Shown: positions 41,911 through 51,520, counted from the first letter of the stretch. The stretch: 64,000 nucleotides of DNA from Sinorhizobium chiapasense (GCF_036488675.1 NZ_CP133148.1:2108001-2172000), one strand, 5' to 3'. Translations and numbers: made by a program. The notes: generated by a model not told the origin, from the letters alone.

Positions 41911-43443
41911 ATGTCGAACAATGAATCGCTGGCCCTGCAACTCGTCGAGAATATACCAGGTCACGTTTGGTCGACGGATCCCGGCGGTCGTTTCACCTAT
42001 GTCAATCCGAGTATGCGGGCATTTTTCGGCGGCGCATCAGACGATGCCTTGAGTTCATGGAGTGTGGAGGAATGGTTGCAACATGTTCATCCCGAGGATC
42101 GCCACCGTGTTGCCGCCAAATGGCGGCATAGTCTTACGACGGGCGATCCGTTCGATAGCGAGCAGCGTATACGCGACGGAGGTGGTGCGTATCGCTGGTT
42201 TCGCGCGTCGAGCCGGTCCTTTCGGGACAGCAGTGGCGTAATCAATGCCTGGTATGGTCAGACGATCGACATTGAGGACCAGAGGAAAGCCGAGGACGAA
42301 CTGCGCGACCGTTCGGTGGAACTGTCCGTGCTCATCGACATGGTTCCGAGCCACCTATGGCGGCTGACGCCAGACGGTACAACCACGCTTGTCAACAAGC
42401 GTATGGCTGACTATCTCGGCCGTGATTTGTCCGACAAGAGCAGTCTCGAGTCCGTGATGGAAACGATCTTCCATCCAGACGACGCAGACGCTGTGGACAA
42501 GGAGCTGGGCCGCTGCCTTGCCACGGGCGAAAGATTCTCGATGCGTTACCGGCTTCTCCGGGCTGATGGCATGTATCGCTGGATGTCCGGCCGCGCGGAG
42601 CCCATGCGGGATCAGGATGGAAACATTACTGAGTGGTTCGGACTCTGCCACGACATAGAAGACCAGGTGCAAGCGGCCGACGCGCTACGCCGCTCCGCTG
42701 ACAAACTCGCGCGGGCAACTCAGACCGCAAACCTGGCGCAGCTTTCCGCCTCCATAGCACACGAAATCAGCCAGCCGCTGGCGGCGATCATCACCGATTC
42801 CGACACATGCCTCCGTTGGCTCTCGACCGATCCGCCGAATGTCGAGCGGGGAAAGTTCACTGCGAAACGCATCACCCAGGTCGCCTTGGCAGCCGTCGAC
42901 GTCATTGGCCGGATTCGAGCGCTTTTCCAGCAAAAGCCGCAGGCGCGGGTGACCGAAGACGTAAATCAGCTCATCGTCGAGGTCCTTGACCTTATGTCCG
43001 ACGAGATTACTGCAACGTCCACTCGTGTCGACACCGATCTTGGCATGAGCCTGCCACAGATTCCAATCGACCGCGTGCAAGTGCAACAGGTTCTCGTAAA
43101 CCTGATCCGAAATGGTATCCAGGCCATGGACAGCACGAGCCCCCTGCGTTCACTCAGGATCAAGTCATGTCAAAATCGCTCGGATGACGTCCGTGTCGAG
43201 ATTCAGGACGCCGGAAGCGGTTTCGCCGACCCCAATCGCGTCTTCGAGCCCTTCTTCACGACGAAGAGCAACGGAATGGGAATGGGGCTTTCCATCTGCC
43301 GTTCCATCGTCGAATCCCATGGAGGCCAACTCTGGGTGGCTAACAATGAGACGGTTGGCGCGACCGTCGCATTTACACTACCCGTCGCGTCGGCGGGTTC
43401 AACGCCGCCGGATATGGATTCACTTGAACGTCCGTTGCTCTAG
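41911..43443 (+). CDS. PAS-PAS sensor histidine kinase, orphan
   Basis: 510 residues, no membrane segment. Two PAS/PAC units at about 8-128 (LVENIPGHVWSTDPGGRFTYVN; GQTIDIEDQRKAEDEL) and 140-255 (LIDMVPSHLWRLTPDGTTTLVN; GLCHDIEDQVQAADAL), HisKA with His284 in ASIAHEISQPLAAI, and HATPase with VLVNLIRNGIQAMD (N), FEPFFTTKSNGMGMGLSICRSIVESHGGQLW (F, G). ATG 41911 has GAGG upstream. No response regulator nearby, so its partner is elsewhere. An IS481 end begins 20 bp after the stop. Confidence 0.92.
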   Translation: MSNNESLALQLVENIPGHVWSTDPGGRFTYVNPSMRAFFGGASDDALSSWSVEEWLQHVHPEDRHRVAAKWRHSLTTGDPFDSEQRIRDGGGAYRWFRASSRSFRDSSGVINAWYGQTIDIEDQRKAEDELRDRSVELSVLIDMVPSHLWRLTPDGTTTLVNKRMADYLGRDLSDKSSLESVMETIFHPDDADAVDKELGRCLATGERFSMRYRLLRADGMYRWMSGRAEPMRDQDGNITEWFGLCHDIEDQVQAADALRRSADKLARATQTANLAQLSASIAHEISQPLAAIITDSDTCLRWLSTDPPNVERGKFTAKRITQVALAAVDVIGRIRALFQQKPQARVTEDVNQLIVEVLDLMSDEITATSTRVDTDLGMSLPQIPIDRVQVQQVLVNLIRNGIQAMDSTSPLRSLRIKSCQNRSDDVRVEIQDAGSGFADPNRVFEPFFTTKSNGMGMGLSICRSIVESHGGQLWVANNETVGATVAFTLPVASAGSTPPDMDSLERPLL

Positions 43444-43462
43444 CTGTGAGCTTTCAGGAGAT

Positions 43463-43685
43463 TGTCCATTCGGACCGGACCGTGGATGCTGGAGTTACCA
43501 GGCTTCAGCACTCATCGGAGGGTCCGAATGAACATCCACAAGAATGCCCGTTTGACGCCTTTGCGTCGAGAGGAGATGGCGCGCGCCGTCGTTGAGGGCC
43601 GGCTTTCCAAAGCGAATGCGGCGCGGGTTTACGGTGTGACGGTGAAGATCGTCGGGCGCTGGGTTGCGCGGTTCCGGTGCGAGGG
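43463..43685 (+). mobile_element. IS481-type left-end fragment
   Basis: Starts with tgtccattcggaccggac, an IS481-like terminus, followed by ATG at 43528 and MNIHKNARLTPLRREEMARAV ... GVTVKIVGRWVARFR, the N-terminal helix-turn-helix of IS481 transposases. The frame loses family similarity at about 43680, where IS630-type sequence begins. The catalytic DDE domain and right end are absent. Confidence 0.75.
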
Positions 43686-44575
43686 GCCGCCGCTATGTGG
43701 TCAAGGGGGTGGATGGGCTCTTGAGGGACGCAACCCGTCCCTCGCGCGTCAAGCCGCTCGCGCCCGAGAAGATCAAGCAGGTGGTGCACATGACGCTGCA
43801 CGAGAAACCGCCGAACGCGACCCATTGGAGCACGCGCAGCATGGCGGCGGCGGCAGGCATCTCCTACAGTAGCGTCCAGCGGATCTGGCGGGCGCGCACG
43901 GGCTGAAGCCGCATCTTGTCAAGACGTTCAAAGTCTCGCGCGACAAGAACTTCGCCGCCAAGGTCGAGGATGTGGTCGGGCTCTATCTTGATCCGCCGGA
44001 CAAGGCACTGGTGCTGTGTGTCGATGAAAAGAGCCAGATTCAAGCCCTCGACCGCACCCAGCCCGGCCTGCCGATGAAGAAGGGCCGCGCCGGCACCATG
44101 ACCCACGACTACAAGCGCAACGGCACCACCACCCTGTTCGCGGCGCTCAACATGCTGGACGGCAAGGTCATCGGGACCTGCATGCCGCGCCATCGTCATC
44201 GCGAGTTCGTGCGCTTTCTCAAGCTGATCGATCAAAGGACCCCCACCGGTCTCGACCTTCACCTCATCGTTGACAACTATGCCACCCATAAGACCCCGGC
44301 CGTGAACCGCTGGCTCAAGGCGCATCCGCGCTTCCACTTGCACTTCACGCCCACCTCGGCATCTTGGCTCAACATGGTCGAACGCTTCTTTGCCGACATC
44401 ACCCGAAACCGCATCCGCCGCGGAGCCTTCAAAAGTGTCGCACAGCTGAAAGACGCCATCATGCAATACCTCGAAACCCACAATGCCGACCCCAAACCCT
44501 TCGTCTGGACAAAGTCCGCCGCCCAACCCTCGAAAAGGTTGCAAGGGCGAAACAAGCGTTAGAGTCACAACGCTA
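43680..44575 (+). pseudogene. IS630-type transposase remnant, frameshifted
   Basis: From GRRYVVKGVDGLLRDATRPSR the sequence reads as an IS630 transposase lacking its N-terminus. A frame change near 43900 separates [23 protein letters not shown] from [15 protein letters not shown], and another near 44520 moves the end ([15 protein letters not shown]) out of frame with [12 protein letters not shown] motifs remain: [42 protein letters not shown]. The right end reaches 44571 and is followed by ctag, the preferred IS630 target. The 31 bp at 44541-44571 recur at 45447-45477. Confidence 0.85.
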
Positions 44576-45164
44576 GCTCCCACATTTCCCGCGCCATCTT
44601 TCCAGCCTGTTCCAACCACGCTCGTCGCTCGTCGCGGGAACTTGTGGCGACGACACCAAATAGCGCGCGGCTCACATGCTTCACGCCGCAAAATTCGAGA
44701 ATGCACCGCCGCCAGATGTGGTCGAGCGGGTCGCCGAAGTGATTCTTCTCACGTTCGGCCGGAGTGTTGCCCGTGTTCAGGATCAAAGCAGCGCGCGTCC
44801 GCAACAGGCCGATCGGATCGTCCCCGTTGTCCACGCCTTTGGCGAATGTGTAGGCGGCCTCCGGGGCGAACACGCGATCGATCCAGCCCTTCATCATTGC
44901 CGGCGGTGCGCCCCAGCAATTGGGATGAATGACAGCGAGCAGATCACAGGCACGAAGCTCGGCAATATGCGCTGCGACTGTCTTGTCCGCGGTCGACGTG
45001 CCCCGAGCTTCGGACGCGGACAGAAGCGGATCAAAACCTTCTGCGTAAAGATCATGAAAGACGACATCACACCCCGCGGATGTCCAAGCCGCCCGCACCG
45101 CTTCCGCCAGCGCGTGATTGAAACTATCGGCAGCCGGATGGCAAACCACGACAAGCGCTTTCAT
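44565..45164 (-). CDS. NAD(P)H-dependent quinone reductase-like flavoprotein
   Basis: 199 residues with a flavodoxin-like fold of the NQO1/MdaB group: MKALVVVCHPAADSFNHALAEAVRAAW (FMN/FAD phosphate loop), LLAVIHPNCWGAPPAMMKGWIDRVFAPEAAYTF and LRTRAALILNTGNTP. Two-electron reduction of quinones or azo compounds. The last two codons and the TGA lie in the IS630 right end, so the natural C-terminus was replaced. A truncated HxlR regulator lies upstream on the same strand, the usual partner type for such genes. Confidence 0.87.
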   Translation of the reverse strand: MKALVVVCHPAADSFNHALAEAVRAAWTSAGCDVVFHDLYAEGFDPLLSASEARGTSTADKTVAAHIAELRACDLLAVIHPNCWGAPPAMMKGWIDRVFAPEAAYTFAKGVDNGDDPIGLLRTRAALILNTGNTPAEREKNHFGDPLDHIWRRCILEFCGVKHVSRALFGVVATSSRDERRAWLEQAGKMAREMWELAL

Positions 45165-45295
45165 AGGCCTCTCCCAAATGTGGTCTTCGTTTTAGGAGGG
45201 GTACCAAGCTTACCGCTTGGTCCCTAGGATTTCAGTCCCGCGACAATCGCACCGACGAGAGCCGCAAGGCGCCTCCCCATCCACTTCCGAGGAGC

Positions 45296-45446
45296 TCAAA
45301 CCTTTGCGGCCCGCCCATTGTCGAATTCCTGTTGCGAATCGGCGATGTGCGTAATGCGCGTACCCAGCCACTGCATCACATTGGCGAGCAAGGGGGCGAT
45401 CTCGCTCCCGATCGGGGTCAACGCGCAGCTCACCTGCGGCGGTGTC
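45296..45446 (-). pseudogene. HxlR-family regulator, C-terminal fragment
   Basis: The minus-strand frame ending at the stop 45296-45298 reads PPQVSCALTPIGSEIAPLLANVMQWL ... ADSQQEFDNGRAAKV, the wing and last helix of HxlR-type winged-helix proteins. It breaks off at 45446 where the IS630 right end begins, so the DNA-recognition part is gone. It probably once regulated the quinone reductase-like gene at 44565. Confidence 0.7.
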
Positions 45447-45481
45447 GCAAGGGCGAAACAAGCGTTAGAGTCACAACACTA
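45447..45481 (+). mobile_element. isolated IS630 right end
   Basis: 31 bp (45447-45477) identical to 44541-44571, followed by a single base and ctag, as at the first copy. The rest of this IS copy is missing, which suggests an IS-adjacent deletion. The ctag supplies the stop codon of the MFS gene on the minus strand. Confidence 0.85.
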
Positions 45482-46675
45482 GGTCGTCGTACCCGGATAC
45501 CGATCCGTCAGGCGCTTCCCGTCGAAGCCTCGGCTGAGGACTGACATCGCAAGCCCCCAGGCGGACATCGTCATTGCCACGCAGAACGCTGCCAGACTTG
45601 CATATCCAGCGCCAGCGATCACGGCACCGGCAAACATGGGTCCGACAGCGAAACCAAGCAGGTACGCCGACCCGGCCGCCGCTGCCCAGCGCCCGCTACG
45701 GTCCAAGGCCGCGGCCAGACCGAACAGATACGGCAGTGAGAAATAGTACAGGACAGCCGACGCGACGACCGCGACCATGTAAGCAAGCGGCGCGCGCCAT
45801 AGGCACAGCACAAGCACGACAAGCACGTAACCGAGGCAGAACGCCGAAATAGGTACCGCTCTCCCCCAGCGCACGTTCAGCGTGGTGGCCGCTCCCGCCC
45901 CGACGAGACCTACGAGGGTGGCAATCGTCAAGATGTATCCAACCGCACTGGTGTCAAGGCCGACCCGCTCGCCCAGTGGCCCACTGAACGCAAAGAGCCC
46001 CGCCGAGACAGCCACGTAGAGGACGATGGCGGCGAAAAGCAAAATACCGAGGAGCGCGGGCGATCCGGCGTCGGTTGCGACTTCGTTGTCATTGACCGCA
46101 CGGACGTTGGGCACGAGGAAGACGAGCGGCGCAAGGACCAGCGTTATTGCCGCAAGAAGGGCGAAGATGCCCCGATGCGCAAACGCGGCGGTAACCTCAC
46201 CGCCGACGCTGAAAAGCGCAACACTGCCGATCGCCCACACGAGCTGGAAGTAGCCGAAGATCTTTTCAGGGTTTCTGCACTGGGAGGCGACGATGCTAAG
46301 TGACATGGCGTAGAGCGCCCCTTCCCCGACGCCCGCCAAGCCCCTCAATACAACCAGAGCCGTCCATCCATTGGTCGAAATCGATGCGGCTTGGGCAATT
46401 AGCGTCAACAGGAGCGCAACCAGGCCGGCTCGGCGGTAGGAAAGCCGGGGCAGTAATGGCGCGAGGAAGATCGCGGTGGCCGCAAGTGCAAGGAGTTCGA
46501 CAGAGGTTACGATACCCGCATCGCGCTCGGACATGGAAAGACCGTCCATCAATCCGGCGACGACGAAAGGCGACATTTGGGCGACGAGCCCGCCGATCAC
46601 CTGGAAGGCAATTGCGCCGATCACCAAGGATGCAGGGTCGCGATCCGCGACAGGATTGGCTGACTTGTCGCTCAT
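45479..46675 (-). CDS. MFS transporter, 3' end at an IS630 terminus
   Basis: 398 residues and about 12 hydrophobic segments, e.g. ASLVIGAIAFQVIGGLVAQMSPFVVAGL (TM1), LALAATAIFLAPLLPRLSYRRAGL (TM2 and the A-loop), VVLRGLAGVGEGALYAMSLS (TM4), and LLGFAVGPMFAGAVIAGAGYASLAAF (TM11-12). Probable drug or metabolite exporter or importer. The stop TAG is part of the ctag next to the IS630 end, so some C-terminal residues may be lost, although all helices seem present. No ligand assignment. Confidence 0.87.
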   Translation of the reverse strand: MSDKSANPVADRDPASLVIGAIAFQVIGGLVAQMSPFVVAGLMDGLSMSERDAGIVTSVELLALAATAIFLAPLLPRLSYRRAGLVALLLTLIAQAASISTNGWTALVVLRGLAGVGEGALYAMSLSIVASQCRNPEKIFGYFQLVWAIGSVALFSVGGEVTAAFAHRGIFALLAAITLVLAPLVFLVPNVRAVNDNEVATDAGSPALLGILLFAAIVLYVAVSAGLFAFSGPLGERVGLDTSAVGYILTIATLVGLVGAGAATTLNVRWGRAVPISAFCLGYVLVVLVLCLWRAPLAYMVAVVASAVLYYFSLPYLFGLAAALDRSGRWAAAAGSAYLLGFAVGPMFAGAVIAGAGYASLAAFCVAMTMSAWGLAMSVLSRGFDGKRLTDRYPGTTT

Positions 46676-46903
46676 GGCTCAGCTTGTCCGGTGGGCTCCT
46701 GGAAGAAAAAGCCGATCCTTCAAATGGTAAGGATTCGACCTACGCCTGATGGTCGATATCCGCATTGCGCCAGAGGCAGAAGTTTGCGGTTGGCTAATCG
46801 ATGACCGCTGTCGACCCGAAGGAGACATCCAAGCGTGTGACATATACATCTTAGAGAAGCGATAGTAGTTTTGGCGCGCTGAAGCAATTCGGAGGAAATG
46901 GCC

Positions 46904-47506
46904 ATGGCTTTGGACGTCATAGGGGCGGGTATGGGCCGCACCGGCACGCACTCCCTAAAGCTCGCGCTGGAGCAGCTTGGATTCGGGCCGTGCCATCACA
47001 TGGCTGATGTCCTCCGCGACCCCCAGCAAAAGGCACTGTGGCGTGCCGCTGGTAAAGGAAAGCTCCCTGAGTGGGACGCAGCCCTTGCAGGCTACCGCTC
47101 TGCGGTCGATTGGCCATCGGCGCACTTTTGGCGCGAATTGAGCACCTACTACTCGGACGCGAAGGTTATACTCACTGTTCGTGATCCTGAGCAATGGTAC
47201 GAGAGCATGGCCCAAACAATAGGGCTCACTATGGATGCGAGCGCCAATGATCCAGAGTCTTTTGGCGTGGCGGTCGTTGGAAATGGAGTCTTTGGCGGGC
47301 GCTTTGACGAGCGCGATCATGCTATTGCGGTCTATGGGGCGCATAACGAGGCAGTAAGAAAAGCGGTGCCGCCAGAACGCCTCCTTGTTTATGAGGTCTC
47401 CGAAGGTTGGGCGCCGCTGTGTGCCTTTCTGAGTGTACCGTTGCCTTCCGCGCCGTTTCCACGCACCAATTCAACCGCCGAATTTCGCGCTCGCATAGGG
47501 CGTTGA
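46904..47506 (+). CDS. sulfotransferase family protein
   Basis: 200 residues. MALDVIGAGMGRTGTHSLKLALEQLG is the PAPS-binding P-loop of the group of bacterial and eukaryotic sulfotransferase-like proteins; LSTYYSDAKVILTVRDPEQWYESM carries the 3'-phosphate-binding Arg. VYEVSEGWAPLCAFLSVPLP is the usual last block. Transfers sulfate from PAPS to an unknown acceptor, or has lost this activity. ATG 46904 preferred over 46898 because GGAGG is then 8 nt away. 46676-46903 upstream shows nothing else. Confidence 0.87.
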   Translation: MALDVIGAGMGRTGTHSLKLALEQLGFGPCHHMADVLRDPQQKALWRAAGKGKLPEWDAALAGYRSAVDWPSAHFWRELSTYYSDAKVILTVRDPEQWYESMAQTIGLTMDASANDPESFGVAVVGNGVFGGRFDERDHAIAVYGAHNEAVRKAVPPERLLVYEVSEGWAPLCAFLSVPLPSAPFPRTNSTAEFRARIGR

Positions 47507-47652
47507 GCTACCGCTTCCCATCCAATGCGGACCTCAGCATCCTGACGTGCGAAGTCCGCTTCGGCCCAACATCGGGAGACGCATTTGCAGCTCACTGTCA
47601 TAATCGAGCCAACTACGACCTGACTCGGTAGGTAGCTTCAGGAGCGGAGACA

Positions 47653-48006
47653 ATGGCAAGGCACAGGATTTATACAACGAGCTTCGCAAGCGTTTACCCC
47701 CACTACGTGGCGAAGGCAGAGAAAAAAGGGCGGACCAAGGCGGAGGTCGATCAGGTCATCTCATGGCTGACCGGATATGGTCCGGAAGAGTTCGAAGCTC
47801 AACTGGCCCGGAAAACCGACTTTGAGACGTTTTTTGCAGACGCTCCGAAAATGAATCCCTCGCGAGCCTTGATCAAAGGCGTCGTCTGCGGTGTCCGCGT
47901 CGAGGACATAGAGGAGCCAACCATGCGAGAGATTCGCTATCTGGACAAGCTGATCGATGAGCTGGCGCGGGGCAAAGCGATGGACAAGATTCTGCGCGAG
48001 AATTGA
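47653..48006 (+). CDS. DUF2200 family protein
   Basis: 117 residues. [38 protein letters not shown] and [31 protein letters not shown] are the conserved blocks of DUF2200, a soluble protein of unknown function widespread in bacteria. ATG 47653 with GGAG about 9 nt upstream. Solitary, follows the sulfotransferase-like gene by 146 bp. Confidence 0.88.
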   Translation: MARHRIYTTSFASVYPHYVAKAEKKGRTKAEVDQVISWLTGYGPEEFEAQLARKTDFETFFADAPKMNPSRALIKGVVCGVRVEDIEEPTMREIRYLDKLIDELARGKAMDKILREN

Positions 48007-48080
48007 CGCGCCCGCCAATCTCTGTCCATGTCACGTTCTCGCAGGCAACGCGGACACCCGTTTGGTGGAGACGACGCCCG

Positions 48081-48203
48081 CTACAGCGTCAGGACAAGGA
48101 AGACCAGAAACGCGATGGGTATCGCGACCAGCAAGGTGAGAAGCAGTTCTGTGCCGACATTTTCCCAATAGCGCCGGCGCCAATATTTGTCAGGACGCCG
48201 CAT
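48081..48203 (-). CDS. 40-residue single-pass membrane protein
   Basis: MRRPDKYWRRRYWENVGTEL followed by a continuous hydrophobic helix (LLTLLVAIPIAFLVFLVL). ATG 48203 has GGAGG at 8 nt, an excellent ribosome-binding site, which is why this short frame is called. The basic N-terminus predicts an N-in orientation. No family known to me. Confidence 0.6.
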   Translation of the reverse strand: MRRPDKYWRRRYWENVGTELLLTLLVAIPIAFLVFLVLTL

Positions 48204-48301
48204 GTGCGTGTCCTCCATCTTTCGATGCATTTTACTGCGATCTCGACAGGAAATCACCGGCATGAAGATCGCCAGCGGCCCGGGTGGCGCTGACCTTCTT
48301 C

Positions 48302-49660
48302 TCAGCGAGAATGCCTGGCACTGCGAGTAGGAATGCTCCAGAACGGACGTTTTATTTCGACCAGTGGCCGACCGGGATCACCAGCCTTGAGGCCGTCCCG
48401 AACCAAAGCAGCCAGATCTTTTTGAACCGCCGGGTCGGACAGGAAGTAGCCGTGACCCGCAAAGCCCGAAATTCCCTTGTATTCGATAAAGTCGGCGATG
48501 CCCGACAACTGCGAATTCCTCCACAGCGCATTCGAGCCCGCCCCCTTGGAGTCGAGGCTCGCGCTGGTCAGACGCCCGAGTCGAACAACGCTTCCGAACA
48601 GCCCGCTTGAAATCGCGAGCGCCTGGTCGTTCGGGGATGAATATACGGTCAGATGCAGCGAACCTATGCGCGGCAAAAGGCCGTAGGGGGCTGCCTTTGC
48701 TCCGAAGGGCGTATCGGGATCGGATACGAAGCCGAACAGTTTCGTCGTGGCAACATCCAGATCGATGTCGGGAGCGAACAGCACGGCATTGGCGAATTTG
48801 TAGCGCTCGGCGGGGGAAGAATGAGCGGCATAGGCCTCCATTCCCAGTTGCCCAAGGGCGGACAATAGAACGTCTGCGCCGCGGCTGTGCGCGATGAAGT
48901 GGAGGCGTCTGACACCCTCGGTCGCTGAAATGATACGGACCGCCTTCTTGACATCCGCCACTGCGAACTCGCCGGACTCGCGGTCGATATTGTAACCGAA
49001 GAAAGCGCCGCCGGTTCCGCCCGCCGGCCACGAAAGCGACACGCACACAAACTCTTGAGAAAGGGTACGGCATATCTTGCCGGTGGCTTTGGCGGCATCG
49101 TCGAAACTATTGTTGTAGCCGTGAATAAAGATGACCACTTCCTTGCGTTTCGCGATCGCAAGCCGCCGGGCCACCTCGCCCTGCAACCCCGCGACTGCCC
49201 GCGTATGGGCATCCACAGTTGCGCGTGCCCGACGGGGCCCCTCAGGCGTGAGTTCAATCGGGTATGGCGATTGCGGAAATTCCCCGAGCCTGGTCGTACG
49301 TGAAACACGTAGCGCAGGCTGTCCAGCTGACCCACCCTGGGAACGCGACCGCTCCCGAACAAGCGTAACGGAACCGAAGCTCAGTGAATGCCCCCGAAAC
49401 GAACTGTAGGAGGGTTCGCCATCAGCGGAAGCGCGAGGCGCTCGATCAGTGACGTAAAGGACATCGAGGGTGCTATCCTCTTTAACGCTGGAAGCAGCAG
49501 CTTTTGTCCCTACCGCCAAGTCGCTGACCAGGTCTCTTCCAGTTGAGCAGGCCGAAAGGACGAAAATGCACGGTAACACTAATAATAAAGTAGAGAACTT
49601 TCGGAACAGCCGATCGAATGAGTCAAACTTTCTCGACTTTATTTCGAACGGTATATCCAT
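48302..49660 (-). CDS. lipoprotein alpha/beta hydrolase (DUF900-like)
   Basis: 452 residues from ATG 49660 (GTG 49684 is possible; no strong ribosome-binding site at either). The long N-terminal leader ends in VLPCIFVLSACSTG, a lipobox. The domain from about 60 shows LDVLYVTDRAP, EVVIFIHGYNNSFDDAAK (oxyanion region), CVSLSWPAGGTGGAFFGYNIDRESGEFA, the nucleophile IAHSRGADVLLSAL and FAPDIDLDV (acid). This is the DUF900 esterase-like group, probably anchored in the envelope. Substrate unknown. Confidence 0.87.
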   Translation of the reverse strand: MDIPFEIKSRKFDSFDRLFRKFSTLLLVLPCIFVLSACSTGRDLVSDLAVGTKAAASSVKEDSTLDVLYVTDRAPRASADGEPSYSSFRGHSLSFGSVTLVRERSRSQGGSAGQPALRVSRTTRLGEFPQSPYPIELTPEGPRRARATVDAHTRAVAGLQGEVARRLAIAKRKEVVIFIHGYNNSFDDAAKATGKICRTLSQEFVCVSLSWPAGGTGGAFFGYNIDRESGEFAVADVKKAVRIISATEGVRRLHFIAHSRGADVLLSALGQLGMEAYAAHSSPAERYKFANAVLFAPDIDLDVATTKLFGFVSDPDTPFGAKAAPYGLLPRIGSLHLTVYSSPNDQALAISSGLFGSVVRLGRLTSASLDSKGAGSNALWRNSQLSGIADFIEYKGISGFAGHGYFLSDPAVQKDLAALVRDGLKAGDPGRPLVEIKRPFWSIPTRSARHSR

Positions 49661-49828
49661 TTTTGTTGCGACATTACGTCCCACATTGGGCGATTAGCAG
49701 AATAATTTTTATCTTATATCCCGAGGTGAATTTAAAACAACTAAGAATAGATACCACCTATACATTGGTTTAGCTTTCCCTGCATTGAGTAGTCCACCCC
49801 ATGGGAGTGATGTCACTCCACCCCAATC

Positions 49829-49917
49829 GGACGCGCAAAGGTCGCTGCAGCACTTTGAATCGCCGCATGATTTTGTCCTCGAATTGATTTCCGACTTGAG
49901 GAATCATGCAGTAGGCG
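49829..49917 (-). repeat. partial RIME element (reverse)
   Basis: gacgcgcaaaggtcgctgca, linker gcactttgaatc, gccgcatgattttgtcc ... gaatcatgcag. The outermost arm of the first hairpin is missing. Immediately upstream of the SAM hydrolase gene. Confidence 0.75.
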
Positions 49918-49929
49918 CAAGCTGGCCAC

Positions 49930-50673
49930 ATGATCGCGCTGTTTACGGATTTCGGCCTCAGCGGGCCCTATACGGGGCAGATGAAGGCCGTGCTGCACCG
50001 GGAAGCGCCAGGCATTCCCGTCATCGACCTCTTCGCCGATGCACCGGCCACCAATCCGGCAGCATCGGCCTATCTGCTGGCGGCCTATGCCGTGTGGTTT
50101 CCGGCCGACACGGTCTTTCTCTGTGTCGTCGATCCCGGCGTGGGCGGCAAGCGGCCGGCCGTGGTCGTGGAGGCGGATCAGCGGTGGTATGTCGGACCGG
50201 GAAACGGCCTGTTCGAACTGGTCCAGCGGCGCGCTGGAAAGACGCGCTCGTGGGAGATCGACTGGAGGCCTGAACAGCTGTCGGCGAGCTTCCACGGGCG
50301 CGACCTGTTCGCGCCGGTGGCGGCGATGCTGGCGCGCGGCGAGCCGCCGCCCGGCCAGCCGCGCGGCGATTTCGGTCGGCGGCCGGAGTGGCCGGACGAC
50401 CTTGCCGAGATCGTCTATCTTGATCATTACGGCAACGCCATGACCGGGCTCCGGGCGGCCATGCTGCCGCCCGATGCGAAACTTCAGGCAGCCGGCCAAA
50501 TGCTGGAGCGGGCGAGAACCTTCAGCGACCGGTTGCCGGGCACCGCGTTCTGGTACGAGAATTCGAACGGGCTTGCCGAGATCGCGGTCAACGAGGGACG
50601 CGCGGACCGGGAGCTTGGCCTCGCAGTCGGCAGCCCTGTCGAGATCGCTTCTCCAGAAAGGAGGAATTTATGA
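49930..50673 (+). CDS. SAM hydrolase (DUF62 / SAM hydroxide adenosyltransferase)
   Basis: 247 residues. MIALFTDFGLSGPYTGQMKAVL (N-terminal DFG/Asp motif), VFLCVVDPGVGGKRPAVVVEA and SFHGRDLFAPVAAMLARG are the signature blocks of the family that converts SAM and water to adenosine and methionine, homologous to fluorinases. LDHYGNAMTGLR starts the C-terminal beta domain. Activity on SAM is inferred. Its stop overlaps the start of the pterin dehydratase gene (ATGA), so the two are translationally coupled. Confidence 0.9.
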   Translation: MIALFTDFGLSGPYTGQMKAVLHREAPGIPVIDLFADAPATNPAASAYLLAAYAVWFPADTVFLCVVDPGVGGKRPAVVVEADQRWYVGPGNGLFELVQRRAGKTRSWEIDWRPEQLSASFHGRDLFAPVAAMLARGEPPPGQPRGDFGRRPEWPDDLAEIVYLDHYGNAMTGLRAAMLPPDAKLQAAGQMLERARTFSDRLPGTAFWYENSNGLAEIAVNEGRADRELGLAVGSPVEIASPERRNL

Positions 50674-51011
50674 CCGAGAATATCGCTAAGAAGTCCTGCA
50701 CGCCCTGCCGCGGCGGCATACCGCCGCTGACGAGCGACGAAGCCGCCGGCTATCTTTCGCAGACGCCAGGCTGGGATCTCCTGGACGACGGGCATCTGAT
50801 CCGCCGCAAGTTCAAGTTCGACGATTTCAAACAGGCGCTGGCCTTCGTCGACGAGGTCGGCCGGCTGGCGGAGGAGGAAGGGCACCACCCCGACGTCTGT
50901 TTCGGCTGGGGCCATGCGGAGGTCTCGCTCTGGACCCACAAGATCAAGGGCCTGCACGAGAATGATTTCATTATGGCGGCGAAGATCAACCAACTGCCGG
51001 GAGCGTCCTGA
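50670..51011 (+). CDS. phhB: 4a-hydroxytetrahydrobiopterin dehydratase
   Basis: 113 residues. The core EEEGHHPDVCFGWGHAEVSLWTHKIKGL holds the three His (HH...H) and Trp of the pterin-4a-carbinolamine dehydratase active site; WDLLDDGHLIRRKFKFDDFKQALAFVDEV is the preceding strand-helix. Recycles pterin after aromatic amino acid hydroxylation or acts in molybdopterin metabolism. GGAGG lies 5 nt before the ATG. Overlaps the SAM hydrolase gene by 4 bp; the metabolic link is unclear. Confidence 0.92.
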   Translation: MTENIAKKSCTPCRGGIPPLTSDEAAGYLSQTPGWDLLDDGHLIRRKFKFDDFKQALAFVDEVGRLAEEEGHHPDVCFGWGHAEVSLWTHKIKGLHENDFIMAAKINQLPGAS

Positions 51012-51520
51012 ATTTCAGGTGAGCCCGGCCAGCAAAAGTCGGCCTACTGCATGTTTCCTTAAATCGCAGCCGATTTAAGGATAAAAACATGCAGCAATTC
51101 AAAGTGCTACAGCGTCCTTTGCGCGTCTGATAAGACGCGCGGCGCTGTAGTCCGCGACTGCGCCGTTTCGGAAATTGGTTGACCCTATCTATGCGAAGAC
51201 GCGGATCCGCAGGCCGGACGTTACCCCGGCGGCTATCAACCCTGGCCAGCCGGCGCGCGTCGCCGGGCGGTCGTTGGCGTGGCTCCAGTGTGCTTCACCA
51301 GGAGCAGTGACGCTCCCCTGCGGACCAGTGACGTAAGTAGCACTCACCTACTGCATGTTTCCTTAAATCGTAGCCGATTTAAGGACAAAAACATGCAGCA
51401 ATTCAAAGTGCTACAGCGTCCTTTGCGCGTCTGATAAGACGCGCGGCGCTGTAGTCGGCGGCAACCTGTCCGCGCCCGGGAACTCTCGTGCCAGTGACCA
51501 ACGGCTTGCGGGCGGGTGGA
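51012..51520. repeat. two complete RIME elements in tandem
   Basis: 51044-51150 and 51347-51455 are near-identical full copies in the same orientation (ctactgcatgtttccttaaa ... gacgcgcggcgctgtag), about 300 bp apart. Nothing recognisable lies between them (51151-51346). Such closely spaced identical copies could recombine. Confidence 0.88.
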
